Assembly (NCBI RefSeq): GCF_002887815.1
Contig: NZ_PDHO01000011.1
Span: forward strand, 89,053-153,052
Reading direction: 5' to 3'
DNA from: Mycobacterium sp. ENV421
Lineage (GTDB): Bacteria > Actinomycetota > Actinomycetes > Mycobacteriales > Mycobacteriaceae
DNA: 64,000 bases
A program made the translations under genes and the position numbers. Each line of letters opens with the position of its first letter. The first letter of the stretch is position 1. Shown here one piece after another: positions 51,727 through 62,017 of this stretch. The notes beneath the pieces were generated by a model, which saw only the letters and a program-made list of their open reading frames with translations, made no database searches and was not told the DNA's origin.

Positions 51727-52224
51727 TCAGCGGACACCTTCCTTGGCGTACACCACGCGCAGCACATGGCCCACCTCCGGTCCCATCACCAGCGCGGCCA
51801 GCTCGCAGAACGTCGCGACGAATCCCGGACCGTGGGCGGGACCCTGCGGGGTCAGGTGGTGGGCGATCTCGTGCAGCAGCACCAGTTCTCGCATGGCCCA
51901 GTCAGCGGTCGAGCGGTCAGGAACGGCGATAACTCCTGTGCCATCGCTGTTTTCGTAATGGGCCGCGGTGGCGGCGCGGCGGGGTCGCACGGTGAGCGGG
52001 CCCGGGGCGGGCCATCGCGAGGTCACCGCGGGTAGCGCGAGCACCTCGTCGACGTACCGCTGCACCGACGGCATCGAGGCGAACCGTCCCTCCGGGGGCA
52101 GCGTGAGCTGGGTGCCGAAGAAGTCGATGGTGCGTGAACTGTGTTGGGCGGCACGGTCGAAGAGTGTCCGGACGAACTCTTCGGCCGCGTAGACGCGGGA
52201 GCGCTGACTGTCGCGCGCCGTCAC
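51727..52224 (-). CDS. TIGR04338-type putative metallohydrolase
   Basis: 165 residues with zinc motif HEIAHH near residue 120 and a downstream HGPGF, typical of a small actinobacterial gluzincin-like family of unknown substrate. GTG at 52224 overlaps the stop of the DUF2786 gene (GTGA), and this pairing is probably functional. No signal peptide, so cytosolic. Confidence 0.82.
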   Translation of the reverse strand: MTARDSQRSRVYAAEEFVRTLFDRAAQHSSRTIDFFGTQLTLPPEGRFASMPSVQRYVDEVLALPAVTSRWPAPGPLTVRPRRAATAAHYENSDGTGVIAVPDRSTADWAMRELVLLHEIAHHLTPQGPAHGPGFVATFCELAALVMGPEVGHVLRVVYAKEGVR

Positions 52225-52970
52225 CGCGGCAGCCGGGTCCGCGCCCCCGGCAACTCGGGGCTGGACCCCAATCGGGCCTGCTTGCCCGCACGGTCCCCCG
52301 CGCGGCGGGCCGCCGAGGAATACCCCGCGGAGGCACGGCTGGCCCGCCAGGTACCGCGCGCCTTGGACGTCTGGCGGTAGTGCTCGCGCAGTTCGAGTTC
52401 CTTGTTGCGCAGCGCCACAGCGGTTCCCGGCGCGGTCGTGCGATCGCGGGTGGCCTCCTGGCGGGCCTCCTCCCGCGCCTGTGCCAGCCGCTGGGCGACG
52501 CGGGCGCCGAATGCCAGCTGGAAATTCAGCCGCGCGGTGATCGTCGGCGTCGGCTTGTGCGCGCCGGTGGCCAGGTAGGCGTCGCAGGTCCGCACCATCT
52601 GCACGACGAGACTCGCGTACAGGGCGTGACTGGCGTCGATGTCCTCGGCGAACCCGTAGGCGTAGACGAACGCCGAGTTCGACGCGACGTCACACTGCAC
52701 ATCGTTGGCCGCGGCGATCCCGGCGAACAACTGCACGTAGGTGCGCAGACCGCGGGCACCCGGCTCCCCGATGGTGATCGTGCGCTGAGTCGGCGCCTGC
52801 GCGGCACTGCGGGTGGCTGAATGCGACCGTGCGACGGCCAGATCGATCGACGTGGCGGTGGCCAGCCGCTGGGCGGCGGCCATGAACGCCTCCGCCTCGT
52901 GGGCGTTGTCGGTGCCCTCGGCCTGGCGCAGGAGCGCGGCGATACGTGCCAGCATCTTGTCGTCGGTCAC
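52221..52970 (-). CDS. DUF2786 protein
   Basis: 249 residues. The N-terminal DUF2786 motif (LARIAALLRQAEGTDNAHEAEAFMAAAQRLA, residues about 6-36) is followed by a helical domain and a basic Arg-rich tail that may contact nucleic acid. Function unknown. GTG at 52970 is chosen because the conserved domain starts at once; a start at 53000 would add ten residues. Translationally coupled to the metallohydrolase. Confidence 0.78.
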   Translation of the reverse strand: MTDDKMLARIAALLRQAEGTDNAHEAEAFMAAAQRLATATSIDLAVARSHSATRSAAQAPTQRTITIGEPGARGLRTYVQLFAGIAAANDVQCDVASNSAFVYAYGFAEDIDASHALYASLVVQMVRTCDAYLATGAHKPTPTITARLNFQLAFGARVAQRLAQAREEARQEATRDRTTAPGTAVALRNKELELREHYRQTSKARGTWRASRASAGYSSAARRAGDRAGKQARLGSSPELPGARTRLPR

Positions 52971-53019
52971 GCTTGGCAACCTAGCCGAGCCCCGTGACAT
53001 CGGTGCGCCGGCAGATGAG

Positions 53020-54902
<1,883 letters not shown>

Positions 54903-54965
54903 CTAACGGGGTGCTCGTGCACACGCCGGTTCCGGCTGTCGGTGCTCGTGCGTAAGCTCGGCACG

Positions 54966-55973
54966 GTGAGCGTGCTCGCCCATAATCTCGATGACGGGCT
55001 GGACCCCGGCCGGGGTGATTTCCTGGCTCAAGCCGAGCCGTACCGCCGCGAACTGCTGGCGCACTGCTACCGGATGACCGGCTCGCTGCACGACGCTGAG
55101 GATCTGGTGCAGGAGACGTTCCTGCGCGCGTGGAAGTCCTATGACCGCTTCGAGGGCAAGTCGTCGGTGCGCACCTGGTTGCACCGCATCGCCACCAACA
55201 CCTCGTTGACGGCGCTGGAAGGCAGGCAGCGGCGGCCGCTGCCGACCGGATTGGGCGCGCCGAGTTCGAACCCGCACGACGATCTCGTCGAGCGTGCCGA
55301 GGTGCCCTGGCTGGAGCCGCTTCCCGATTCGTTGTACGAGGACCCGGCCGACCCGTCGGTGATCGTCGGGTCCCGGGAATCGGTCCGGCTGGCGTTCGTC
55401 GCGGCGCTGCAACACCTGTCCCCGCGCCAGCGCGCCGTGCTGGTGCTGCGCGATGTGCTGCAGTGGCGCGCCGCCGAGGTGGCCGACGCCATCGACACCT
55501 CGGTGGCCGCGGTAAACAGTCTGCTGCAGCGGGCGCGCGCCCAGCTCGAGACCGTCGGTCCCAGCCAGGACGACGAACTCTCGCCGCCGGAGTCCGATGA
55601 GGCACGCGAAAAGTTGGCCTGCTACATCTCGGCTTTCGAGGACTACGACATCGATCGACTGGTGAAAATGTTCACCGACGAAGCGATTTGGGAGATGCCG
55701 CCGTTCGACGGCTGGTATCAGGGCGGCCCGGTCATCGGGGCGCTCATTCACCAGAACTGCCCTGCGGAGAAGGCCGGCGACATGCGGCTGCTGCCGCTCA
55801 CCGCCAACGGCCAGCCCGCTGCGGCGATGTACATGCGGCTCCCAGATACCGGCGGCCGGCATGTGCCGTTCCAGCTGCACGTCCTCGACATGCGCGCCGA
55901 CGGCATCTCGCACGTGGTGGCGTTCCTGGACGCCAGCTTGTTCGCGAAATTCGGCCTGCCGGAAGTGCTTTAG
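54966..55973 (+). CDS. sigG: ECF sigma factor SigG
   Basis: 335 residues. Region 2 (LLAHCYRMTGSLHDAEDLVQETFLRAWKSY) and region 4 (LSPRQRAVLVLRDVLQWRAAEVADAI) flank a linker, and a C-terminal SnoaL-like domain (about 205-335, MPPFDGWYQGG) is typical of this ECF group, in which the extension replaces a separate anti-sigma factor. It closely resembles Rv0182c, a DNA-damage-responsive sigma factor. GTG at 54966 is used; GTG at 54948 is in frame. Divergent from the lipase, converging with the dehydrogenase. Confidence 0.92.
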   Translation: MSVLAHNLDDGLDPGRGDFLAQAEPYRRELLAHCYRMTGSLHDAEDLVQETFLRAWKSYDRFEGKSSVRTWLHRIATNTSLTALEGRQRRPLPTGLGAPSSNPHDDLVERAEVPWLEPLPDSLYEDPADPSVIVGSRESVRLAFVAALQHLSPRQRAVLVLRDVLQWRAAEVADAIDTSVAAVNSLLQRARAQLETVGPSQDDELSPPESDEAREKLACYISAFEDYDIDRLVKMFTDEAIWEMPPFDGWYQGGPVIGALIHQNCPAEKAGDMRLLPLTANGQPAAAMYMRLPDTGGRHVPFQLHVLDMRADGISHVVAFLDASLFAKFGLPEVL

Positions 55974-55986
55974 CTCTCCGTAGCCG

Positions 55987-56958
55987 CTACAGCCCCAGGG
56001 AATGCTGGGCTTGTCGCAACGTGGTCGCCGAGGCCTGCAGCCCGAGGAGTTCGGGAACCGCGAGCGGAACCTGCAACACCTCACCGGCGCCGGCAGCCGA
56101 CACAACGGTCGGCAATGACAGTGCCACATCGGTGATTTCGTAGGCACCGCGCTGGACTGTGGATATCGGCAGCACCCGGTGCTGGTCTCCGAGCACCGCT
56201 TCGATGATGCGCGCGGTGGACAGGCCGATCGCCAGATTGGTCGCGCCCTTGCCCTCGATGATTTCGTACGCGGCATTGACCACGGCTGCTGAGATGGCCT
56301 TCTGAGTCGCCTCGTCGAACACCGCCGCACCTTCGGCGCGGAACTGCGCGGCGGGCACACCGCCGATTGAGACGCTCGACCACAGCGAAATCTCGGAGTC
56401 GCCGTGCTCACCCACGATGAACCCGTGTACGTTGCCGACCGCGAGATCCGCGCGCTGAGCTATCAGGTACCGAAACCGGCTGCTGTCCAACAGCGTTCCC
56501 GATCCGAAGATACGTCCGGTCGGCGCGTCGACGGCCTGTGCGGCGGCGTAGGTGACGACGTCGACCGGGTTCGTGACGAACACGATGACCGCGTGCGGGG
56601 ACAGCTCCAGCAGCTGCGGCGTGAGTTCTTGCGCCATCGCCACATTCGTGGCGGCCAGGTCCAGCCGGCTCTGTCCCGGATGTTGTTTGGCCCCGGCGGT
56701 GACCACGACGACCGCCGACCCGGCGGTGACGTCGATCTGGTCGGAACCTGTCACGGTGCAGTGTGGAACGAACTGACTGCCGTGGTTGAGGTCGAGGACC
56801 TCGGCACGCACCTTTTTCGGGTTGGTGTCATAGAGCGCCAAAACGCCTGCCGATCCGCGGATCAGGCAGGCGTAGGCGATCGCGGTGCCGACGCTGCCGG
56901 CCCCGATGATGGCGACTTTGCGGTTCCGGTGTACGAACACCTCACCATCATCGGGCAC
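55987..56958 (-). CDS. ldh: L-lactate dehydrogenase
   Basis: 323 residues. NAD site GAGSVGTAIAY with Asp in ALYDTN, specificity loop AGAKQHPGQSRLDL with Gln at the position that is Arg in malate dehydrogenase, the catalytic His in GEHGDSE, and NPVDVVTY. Hence pyruvate/lactate with NAD(H), possibly fructose-bisphosphate-activated. GTG at 56958 or 56940 are candidate starts; neither has a clean ribosome site. It follows the ferritin-like gene by 19 bp on the same strand. Confidence 0.9.
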   Translation of the reverse strand: MPDDGEVFVHRNRKVAIIGAGSVGTAIAYACLIRGSAGVLALYDTNPKKVRAEVLDLNHGSQFVPHCTVTGSDQIDVTAGSAVVVVTAGAKQHPGQSRLDLAATNVAMAQELTPQLLELSPHAVIVFVTNPVDVVTYAAAQAVDAPTGRIFGSGTLLDSSRFRYLIAQRADLAVGNVHGFIVGEHGDSEISLWSSVSIGGVPAAQFRAEGAAVFDEATQKAISAAVVNAAYEIIEGKGATNLAIGLSTARIIEAVLGDQHRVLPISTVQRGAYEITDVALSLPTVVSAAGAGEVLQVPLAVPELLGLQASATTLRQAQHSLGL

Positions 56959-56977
56959 GGCGCGCGGCCCTGGGCGG

Positions 56978-57940
56978 TCAGTCGATACCGACGATTTCCT
57001 GAGCGATTGCGGCCAGCCGGGTCTGGGCAGCCGAAACCAGCCGCTGACGATTCTTGTTGGCCTCTTCGTAGGCGATGATCGCCCGGATGTCGGCCGCATC
57101 CTGCAGCTCCTTCACCGCGGCGACAGCCTCGCTGAGGTTGAGCTCGTCATAGCCGGCGATCGGCAGTTCCTCCGGCGACAGGATGCCGGTGGAGCTCCGC
57201 AGCGAGTGGATCGCGTCGGCCGCGCCGTCGGCGCCTTCGCGACGCGCCACCTTCTCGGCGGATTCCAGCGCCGCGTCCCGGGCGCCGGCCGCGGCCTTGA
57301 CGGCGACCTCACCGGCGTGGGCGCCGCGATTGACCAACTGGTCCACGGCAGGCCGGGTGTTGCGCAGTGCCTCCAGCGCGCGGTCGATACCGCGAGCCGA
57401 CGAGATCATCGGCCAGTTGGCCACCCGAACGGTCAGACCGGTGAGGATCTGCAGCGGCGTGCGGCGCAGCGCCGCCGGGCCGCCCAGCGCGTCCTCGGCC
57501 AGCACGGTGGTCAGCCAGTCGACGGTCGCGGAGTGTGCCGTGATCAGACGGTTGGCCAGGCTTTCGATGTCGGGCTTGCGAGCGGCCACCGCCAGCGCCT
57601 TGATGTAGCGGGCGCGGTCGAGCAGCTGCCCCTCGAGCGCGAGGTCACCCAATAGGGCTTCGTCGAACGGCTGCGCCTGCTCGGTCAGTGCCTTGACGGC
57701 TGCGGCGGCGCGCCCGAAGAACGGGCCGATGACGTCCGGGAATCCGCCGAGGTCGCGGATCGCGCTCTCGATGGCCTCCGCACGTTCGCGGCCGTTGGCC
57801 GCATTCTGGGTGAGCTCGGTGCGCACCGCGTCGGTGCGAGCCTGAGTCACCCTGGTCTCGGCGATCTGAACTTCCGTGTTGGTCAGATCGAGAATGGCCC
57901 GCAGCTGGGCCAGCAAGGTAGTCGTATCGGGTTCTGTCAT
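56978..57940 (-). CDS. Ferritin-like-domain helical protein, function unknown
   Basis: 320 residues, all helical. Residues about 80-160 (LGDLALEGQLLDRARYIKAL, NRLITAHSATVDWL) look like a ferritin-like four-helix bundle with Glu and His at plausible metal positions; the rest is Ala/Arg/Glu-rich coiled helix. No membrane segment. ATG follows GGGGAGAG. It may form an operon with ldh. Metal binding is inferred only from the pattern. Confidence 0.55.
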   Translation of the reverse strand: MTEPDTTTLLAQLRAILDLTNTEVQIAETRVTQARTDAVRTELTQNAANGRERAEAIESAIRDLGGFPDVIGPFFGRAAAAVKALTEQAQPFDEALLGDLALEGQLLDRARYIKALAVAARKPDIESLANRLITAHSATVDWLTTVLAEDALGGPAALRRTPLQILTGLTVRVANWPMISSARGIDRALEALRNTRPAVDQLVNRGAHAGEVAVKAAAGARDAALESAEKVARREGADGAADAIHSLRSSTGILSPEELPIAGYDELNLSEAVAAVKELQDAADIRAIIAYEEANKNRQRLVSAAQTRLAAIAQEIVGID

Positions 57941-58432
57941 TGTGTCTCTCCCCTGGTGCGTTGACGGATTCGTGCCGGCGCGGGGTTTGCACCTCGTGAC
58001 GGCGTCTACCCGATCCCCCCGATCGGTATGCGCTTCGGAGCCGGCTCACGGCATTCTGCAAGCCATCTCACACCCCTGGACAACGCTGGCCACACCGGCA
58101 CCACCGGCCACGAGTAACTGTCAAAACCGTCAATTCCCTTGGTAATTCATCCGCAGGTAGCCGAGCGTTTGCCCGCGTCACAGTTGGATAACACCGTTCT
58201 TCGCGATCAATTAAGAGACCGGCGTACCCGATAAGTCTTCTCAGAGCCCACGCAACGTTTGCGACGCGGTCTGGCTCGTTTTGAGAGACATGTCACCGGG
58301 TTGGGCTGTAACACTTCGCAATTCGGCTATCCCCCGTCGCCGCGCGCGGGTTTGCCGCAAAACCTCATGGGTACTTTGGGTTTCAGGACGGGGGAACCAA
58401 TCACCGACCGCGCGTCGGAGGGAGAAGTGATC
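57941..58432. promoter_or_regulatory. 492-bp gene-free region with divergent promoters
   Basis: No frame here has mycobacterial coding character. It holds the upstream region of the ferritin-like gene (minus) and the leader of the haemophore-like gene (plus), including the candidate SigF promoter at 58350-58373. Nothing else was recognised in it. Confidence 0.6.
58350..58373 (+). promoter_or_regulatory. Candidate SigF promoter
   Basis: GTTT (58350-58353), a 15-nt spacer and GGGTA (58369-58373) match the mycobacterial SigF consensus GTTT-N15-17-GGGTA, about 60 bp upstream of the ATG at 58433. Confidence 0.55.
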
Positions 58433-58831
58433 ATGAAGTTCAGCGGTATCGCGTCAAGCAAAAGGGTCGCGGCCGTGGGCACCGGTTTGCTCATGGGGGG
58501 CATGGCGGTGGCCACAATGGCTGCGCCGATGGCCTCGGCAGCACCGGACTGCAGCAGCGCCGGAGTCGCCAGCACAGTCAGCTCGGTGACCGGTTCGGCG
58601 CACCAGTACCTGGCTGGACATCCCGGCGCCAATCAGGTTCTGACTGCGGCATACACCCAGCCCCGCCCGCAGGCCGAAGCCAATGTGCGCGGGTATTTCA
58701 CCGGGAACCCTGGCGAGTACTACGACCTGCGCGGCATCCTGGCCCCGATCGGCGACACTCAGCGCGCGTGCAACGTCACGGTGCTGCCGCCGGATCTGGA
58801 GTCGGCCTACACCATGTTCATGGCCGGCTGA
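58433..58831 (+). CDS. Third haemophore-like exported protein
   Basis: 132 residues. Signal peptide (about 1-37, ending ASAAPDC), disulfide candidates C40 and C113, QYLAGHPGAN (Y59, H63) and GYFTGNP (Y88), the same pattern as the two proteins near 24-25 kb and Rv0203. It is alone, with GGAGGGAG 8 nt before the ATG, a candidate SigF promoter upstream and a 16-bp-arm hairpin downstream. Haem binding is inferred from family; stress-phase expression from the promoter. Confidence 0.75.
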   Translation: MKFSGIASSKRVAAVGTGLLMGGMAVATMAAPMASAAPDCSSAGVASTVSSVTGSAHQYLAGHPGANQVLTAAYTQPRPQAEANVRGYFTGNPGEYYDLRGILAPIGDTQRACNVTVLPPDLESAYTMFMAG

Positions 58832-58879
58832 TTGAGTGCGGCGGTCACGCCGTCGATCACGGACTGATTGATATCGAGA

Positions 58880-58925
58880 CAGAACTCAGAGCGAGAATTT
58901 TGTGAAAAACTCGCTCTGAGTTCTG
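58880..58925. terminator. Strong bidirectional hairpin
   Basis: Perfect 16-bp arms, CAGAACTCAGAGCGAG (58880-58895) and CTCGCTCTGAGTTCTG (58910-58925), with an AT-rich 14-nt loop, between converging genes ending at 58831 and 58940. Confidence 0.75.
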
Positions 58926-58939
58926 AATCGTCGCAACAA

Positions 58940-59413
58940 CTAGGTGCCCTCGAGCCGGTCAAGCGCCGTGGTGATCACCGTGTCGAAGGCTCGCAGTTGC
59001 GTCTGCGTCATCCCTTCGAAGAGCACCGAACGAACCAGCGCGACGTGGTCGGGGGCTGCCGCGTGCAGCGCGTCGTTTCCGTCAGCGGTGATCTCGACAC
59101 TGGCGCCGCGGCGGTCCTGCTCGGTGCCGTTCCGCTCGATCAGGCCACGGCCCCGCATTCGGGCGAGGTGATGGGAGAGCCGGCTCTGCTCCCAGCCCAG
59201 CGACCCGGCCAGCTCGAGCACCCGGGCCGGTCCTCGCTCGGAAAGTTCAACCAGCACCTCGTAATCGGCGAGCGACAGTCCGCACCGTTCCTGCAGCTGG
59301 CGGTTCATCGCGGCCTGCAGGCGGCCGTTCAACGCCAGGTAGTTGCGCCAGATCCGTTGTTGGTCGCCGGTCAACCAACGCTGGGCCATACCGCTCACCA
59401 TACCGGAATACAT
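58940..59413 (-). CDS. MarR-family regulator
   Basis: 157 residues, winged helix with LSLADYEVLVELSE, WEQSRLSHHLARMRGRGLI and the beta-wing EQDRRGASVEIT. Divergent from the pirin gene with 68 bp between; a short palindrome overlaps its start. Starts at 59413, 59401 and 59389 are all in frame ATGs and cannot be separated. It probably controls itself and pirin in response to phenolic or redox stress. Confidence 0.87.
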   Translation of the reverse strand: MYSGMVSGMAQRWLTGDQQRIWRNYLALNGRLQAAMNRQLQERCGLSLADYEVLVELSERGPARVLELAGSLGWEQSRLSHHLARMRGRGLIERNGTEQDRRGASVEITADGNDALHAAAPDHVALVRSVLFEGMTQTQLRAFDTVITTALDRLEGT

Positions 59414-59423
59414 GACACGTCAT
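59412..59423. promoter_or_regulatory. Short palindrome at the MarR gene start
   Basis: ATGAC-AC-GTCAT, perfect 5-bp arms, overlapping the ATG at 59413. Candidate MarR operator; short enough to be chance. Confidence 0.3.
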
Positions 59424-59481
59424 CTATGTTGTCGCTGAGCAGCCCGCCACCTAGGCTGGCAACGACCCAAGGGGTGATGAC

Positions 59482-60237
59482 ATGGCCGCAACCGTCGACA
59501 TCAGACGTGCCGCCGACCGCGCTGCGACGAAGATAGATTGGCTGAACTCGAAGCACTCGTTCTCCTTCGGGCACCACTACGACTCCGACAACACCCACCA
59601 CGGCCTGCTTCTGGTGAACAACGACGACATCGTCAAGCCCGGAACAGGATTCGACACCCATCCGCACCGCGATATGGAGATCGTCACCTGGGTACTGCAG
59701 GGATCCCTGGTCCACCAGGACTCCACCGGACACTCCGGCGTGATCTACCCGGGGTTGGCGCAGCGGATGTCGGCGGGCCGCGGCATCCTGCACTCGGAGA
59801 AGAACGACTCCTGGACGCTCACCGGCGACGAAACCCACAGTGAGCCAGTTCATTTCGTGCAGATGTGGCTGGTTCCCGACGAATCCGGGATCGATCCGGG
59901 CTATCAGCAGCTGGAGATCGACGACGAGTTGCTGCGCGGCGGGCTGGTGACGATCGCCTCCGGAATGCCCGAGCACAACGGCCACACCGCGATCGCCATC
60001 CGCAACCGATACGCGGCATTGCACGGTGCCCGGCTGCAACCCGGTGCGGCCGTTGAGCTGCCCGAGGCTCCTTACCTGCACCTGTTCGTTACGCGCGGCG
60101 AGGTGACGCTCGAGGGCGCAGGCGAGCTGCACGAAGGCGACGCAGTGCGATTCACCGCCGCCGGCGGCCAGCGGGTCACCGCCACCGCGCCGTCCGAGAT
60201 TCTCGTGTGGGAGATGCATGCCGGGCTGGCGGGCTAG
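59482..60237 (+). CDS. Pirin family protein (Rv0181c-like)
   Basis: 251-residue bicupin. Metal ligands H60, H62 (THPHRDME), H104 and E106 (HSEKND) are complete, so Fe2+ binding and quercetinase-like or redox-sensing activity are possible. AAGGGGTGA precedes the ATG. Its last 20 bp overlap the next gene. Divergent from MarR. Confidence 0.92.
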   Translation: MAATVDIRRAADRAATKIDWLNSKHSFSFGHHYDSDNTHHGLLLVNNDDIVKPGTGFDTHPHRDMEIVTWVLQGSLVHQDSTGHSGVIYPGLAQRMSAGRGILHSEKNDSWTLTGDETHSEPVHFVQMWLVPDESGIDPGYQQLEIDDELLRGGLVTIASGMPEHNGHTAIAIRNRYAALHGARLQPGAAVELPEAPYLHLFVTRGEVTLEGAGELHEGDAVRFTAAGGQRVTATAPSEILVWEMHAGLAG

Positions 60238-61501
60238 GGCCGCCTGCGCGGCCGCCGCGGTGCTGACCGCGGCGTGCGGACATTCCGCGCCGCCGGCTCC
60301 CCCGGCCTCGGCTCCCACCGGGTTGGCGCCGGTCGCCGTGGTCGTCCCGGCCGGCCTCGAAACCGCGCCGTTCGACACGCCGCGCCAAGCCCTCGTCCCG
60401 CCGGGTTGGACACTGTCGGTGTGGGCCCGGGTGCCACGGGCCAGGCTGGCGGCCTGGGCACCGGACGGGGCGCTGCTGGTGTCGGTCCCCGCGGCGGGCC
60501 AGGTATTGCGACTGGCACCCGATCGCCCTCAACCACAGAGCACGGTCCTGCTCGACGGGCTGGACCAGCCGCACGGCCTGGCCTTCGATCGCGGCACGCT
60601 GTACGTGGCCGAAAGCGATCAGATCGACGCCTTCGACTATCGCGGCACCCGGGCCGATGGCCCCCGCGTCGTCGCTGCCGGGTTGCCCGACGCTCGCAGT
60701 CCGGATCTCGGTGGGGCGTATGCCCATGCCCTCAAAAGCGTGACCGTCGGTCGCGACGGCGCGGTGTACTTCTCGATCGGCTCGACCGGCAACATCACCG
60801 CCGACGATCGGACGGCGCAACCGCCGCGGGCGACGATCATGCGGGTCCCGCCCGGGGGCGGTCCGGCGGCGCCGTTCGCCACCGGCGTGCGCAACGGGAC
60901 CGGCCTCGCGACCGCGCCCGACGGAGCGCTGTGGACCGCGGTCAACAATCGCGACCAGGTTGCCGATCCGCGTCCCGGGCCGTCGTACTCCCGAGTCACC
61001 GACTACGTCAACGATCACCCGCCGGAGTCGGTGGCGCGGCTGACGCCGGGACGCGAACTCGGTTGGCCCTATTGCAATCCCGACATCGATGGGCCGCCGG
61101 CGTTCGTGCGGGACGTCCAGACCAACGCCGACGGCAGCAAGCTCGACTGCGCGGCGCTTCCGCCGGTGGAGCAGACCCTCGGTGCGCACTCCGCACCGCT
61201 GGGGTTGAGTTTCACCACCGGAGCGCTCCCCGCCCCATACGACTCCGGCGCCCTGGTCGGGGTGCACGGCTCGTGGAACCGTACCCCTCCCAGAGCGCCG
61301 GAGGTTTCGTTCTTCGCTTGGCGCGCAGGCCCTTTGGCTGGCGCCTTGGGTTCTCAGCAGACCCTGGTCGGAGGTTTCCAGGACCAGGACGGCTCGCGCT
61401 GGGGGCGACCCGTTGCTGCTGTCGCCGGCCCGGACGGCGCGGTGTACATCACCGACGACTACGCCGGGGCGGTGTACCGGCTTGCGCCACCGGGCCGCTG
61501 A
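60218..61501 (+). CDS. PQQ-type sugar/sorbosone dehydrogenase-like lipoprotein
   Basis: 427 residues. Signal with lipobox LTAACG, then a six-bladed beta-propeller: GLDQPHGLAFDRGTLYVAES, YFSIGSTGNI, GTGLATAPDGALW and GVHGSWNRTPP are signatures of soluble quinoprotein glucose/sorbosone dehydrogenases. Extracytoplasmic; cofactor (PQQ) and sugar not proven, and mycobacteria often lack PQQ synthesis. Overlap with pirin by 20 bp implies coupling. Confidence 0.82.
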   Translation: MPGWRARAACAAAAVLTAACGHSAPPAPPASAPTGLAPVAVVVPAGLETAPFDTPRQALVPPGWTLSVWARVPRARLAAWAPDGALLVSVPAAGQVLRLAPDRPQPQSTVLLDGLDQPHGLAFDRGTLYVAESDQIDAFDYRGTRADGPRVVAAGLPDARSPDLGGAYAHALKSVTVGRDGAVYFSIGSTGNITADDRTAQPPRATIMRVPPGGGPAAPFATGVRNGTGLATAPDGALWTAVNNRDQVADPRPGPSYSRVTDYVNDHPPESVARLTPGRELGWPYCNPDIDGPPAFVRDVQTNADGSKLDCAALPPVEQTLGAHSAPLGLSFTTGALPAPYDSGALVGVHGSWNRTPPRAPEVSFFAWRAGPLAGALGSQQTLVGGFQDQDGSRWGRPVAAVAGPDGAVYITDDYAGAVYRLAPPGR

Positions 61502-61505
61502 CCGC

Positions 61506-61784
61506 TCAGTGGTGAACTCGGCTGCCGCGTCCGGTGACCGCGACGTAGATCGCGATCAGCACTGCGGCGACGACGATTCCGACCAGGAAGGGGATGATCG
61601 CGAATCCGCCGTTGGAGTTGGCGTACCCGACCTGATAGGTGATCCACGAGCCCAAGAAGGATCCCACCGCACCGAGCAGGATCGTCATGATGATGCCGAT
61701 GTTCTGCTTACCGGGCATAACCAGTCGCGCCAGCGCGCCGACGATCAGGCCGACGACGATGGCTCCGATAATCGTTCCGATCAT
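61506..61784 (-). CDS. GlsB/YeaQ/YmgE-family stress membrane protein
   Basis: 92 residues with three membrane helices and the glycine-rich GALARLVMPGKQN signature. Family members are induced by general stress; function unknown. GAGGAGC precedes the ATG. A weak SigF-like GTTA-N15-GGGAA lies on the minus strand at 61837-61860. Confidence 0.88.
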   Translation of the reverse strand: MIGTIIGAIVVGLIVGALARLVMPGKQNIGIIMTILLGAVGSFLGSWITYQVGYANSNGGFAIIPFLVGIVVAAVLIAIYVAVTGRGSRVHH

Positions 61785-62017
61785 TGCTGCTCCTCATGTT
61801 CCGGCGGGCCCAGGCGGGCACCGCGTGGATCAGTGGTTCCCCACTCACCGCACGGATAACCGTTCCCGCGTAAATTTCCGTCGTCGAAGTGCATTGCTGC
61901 AGGTCGTGACGACGCCGGTGCCGAACCGCCGCGAGACTGTTACCTAAGTTGACTGTGTGGTTGCTGAGAATGATGGTGTACGTGCCGTAGAGCACCGACC
62001 GTCATGAAAGGGCAACT

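Noticed and set aside
61785..62017. Possible tRNA or small RNA between the GlsB-like and NAGPA genes
   Set aside because: No cloverleaf or conserved RNA pattern was found; the region is explained as divergent promoters.
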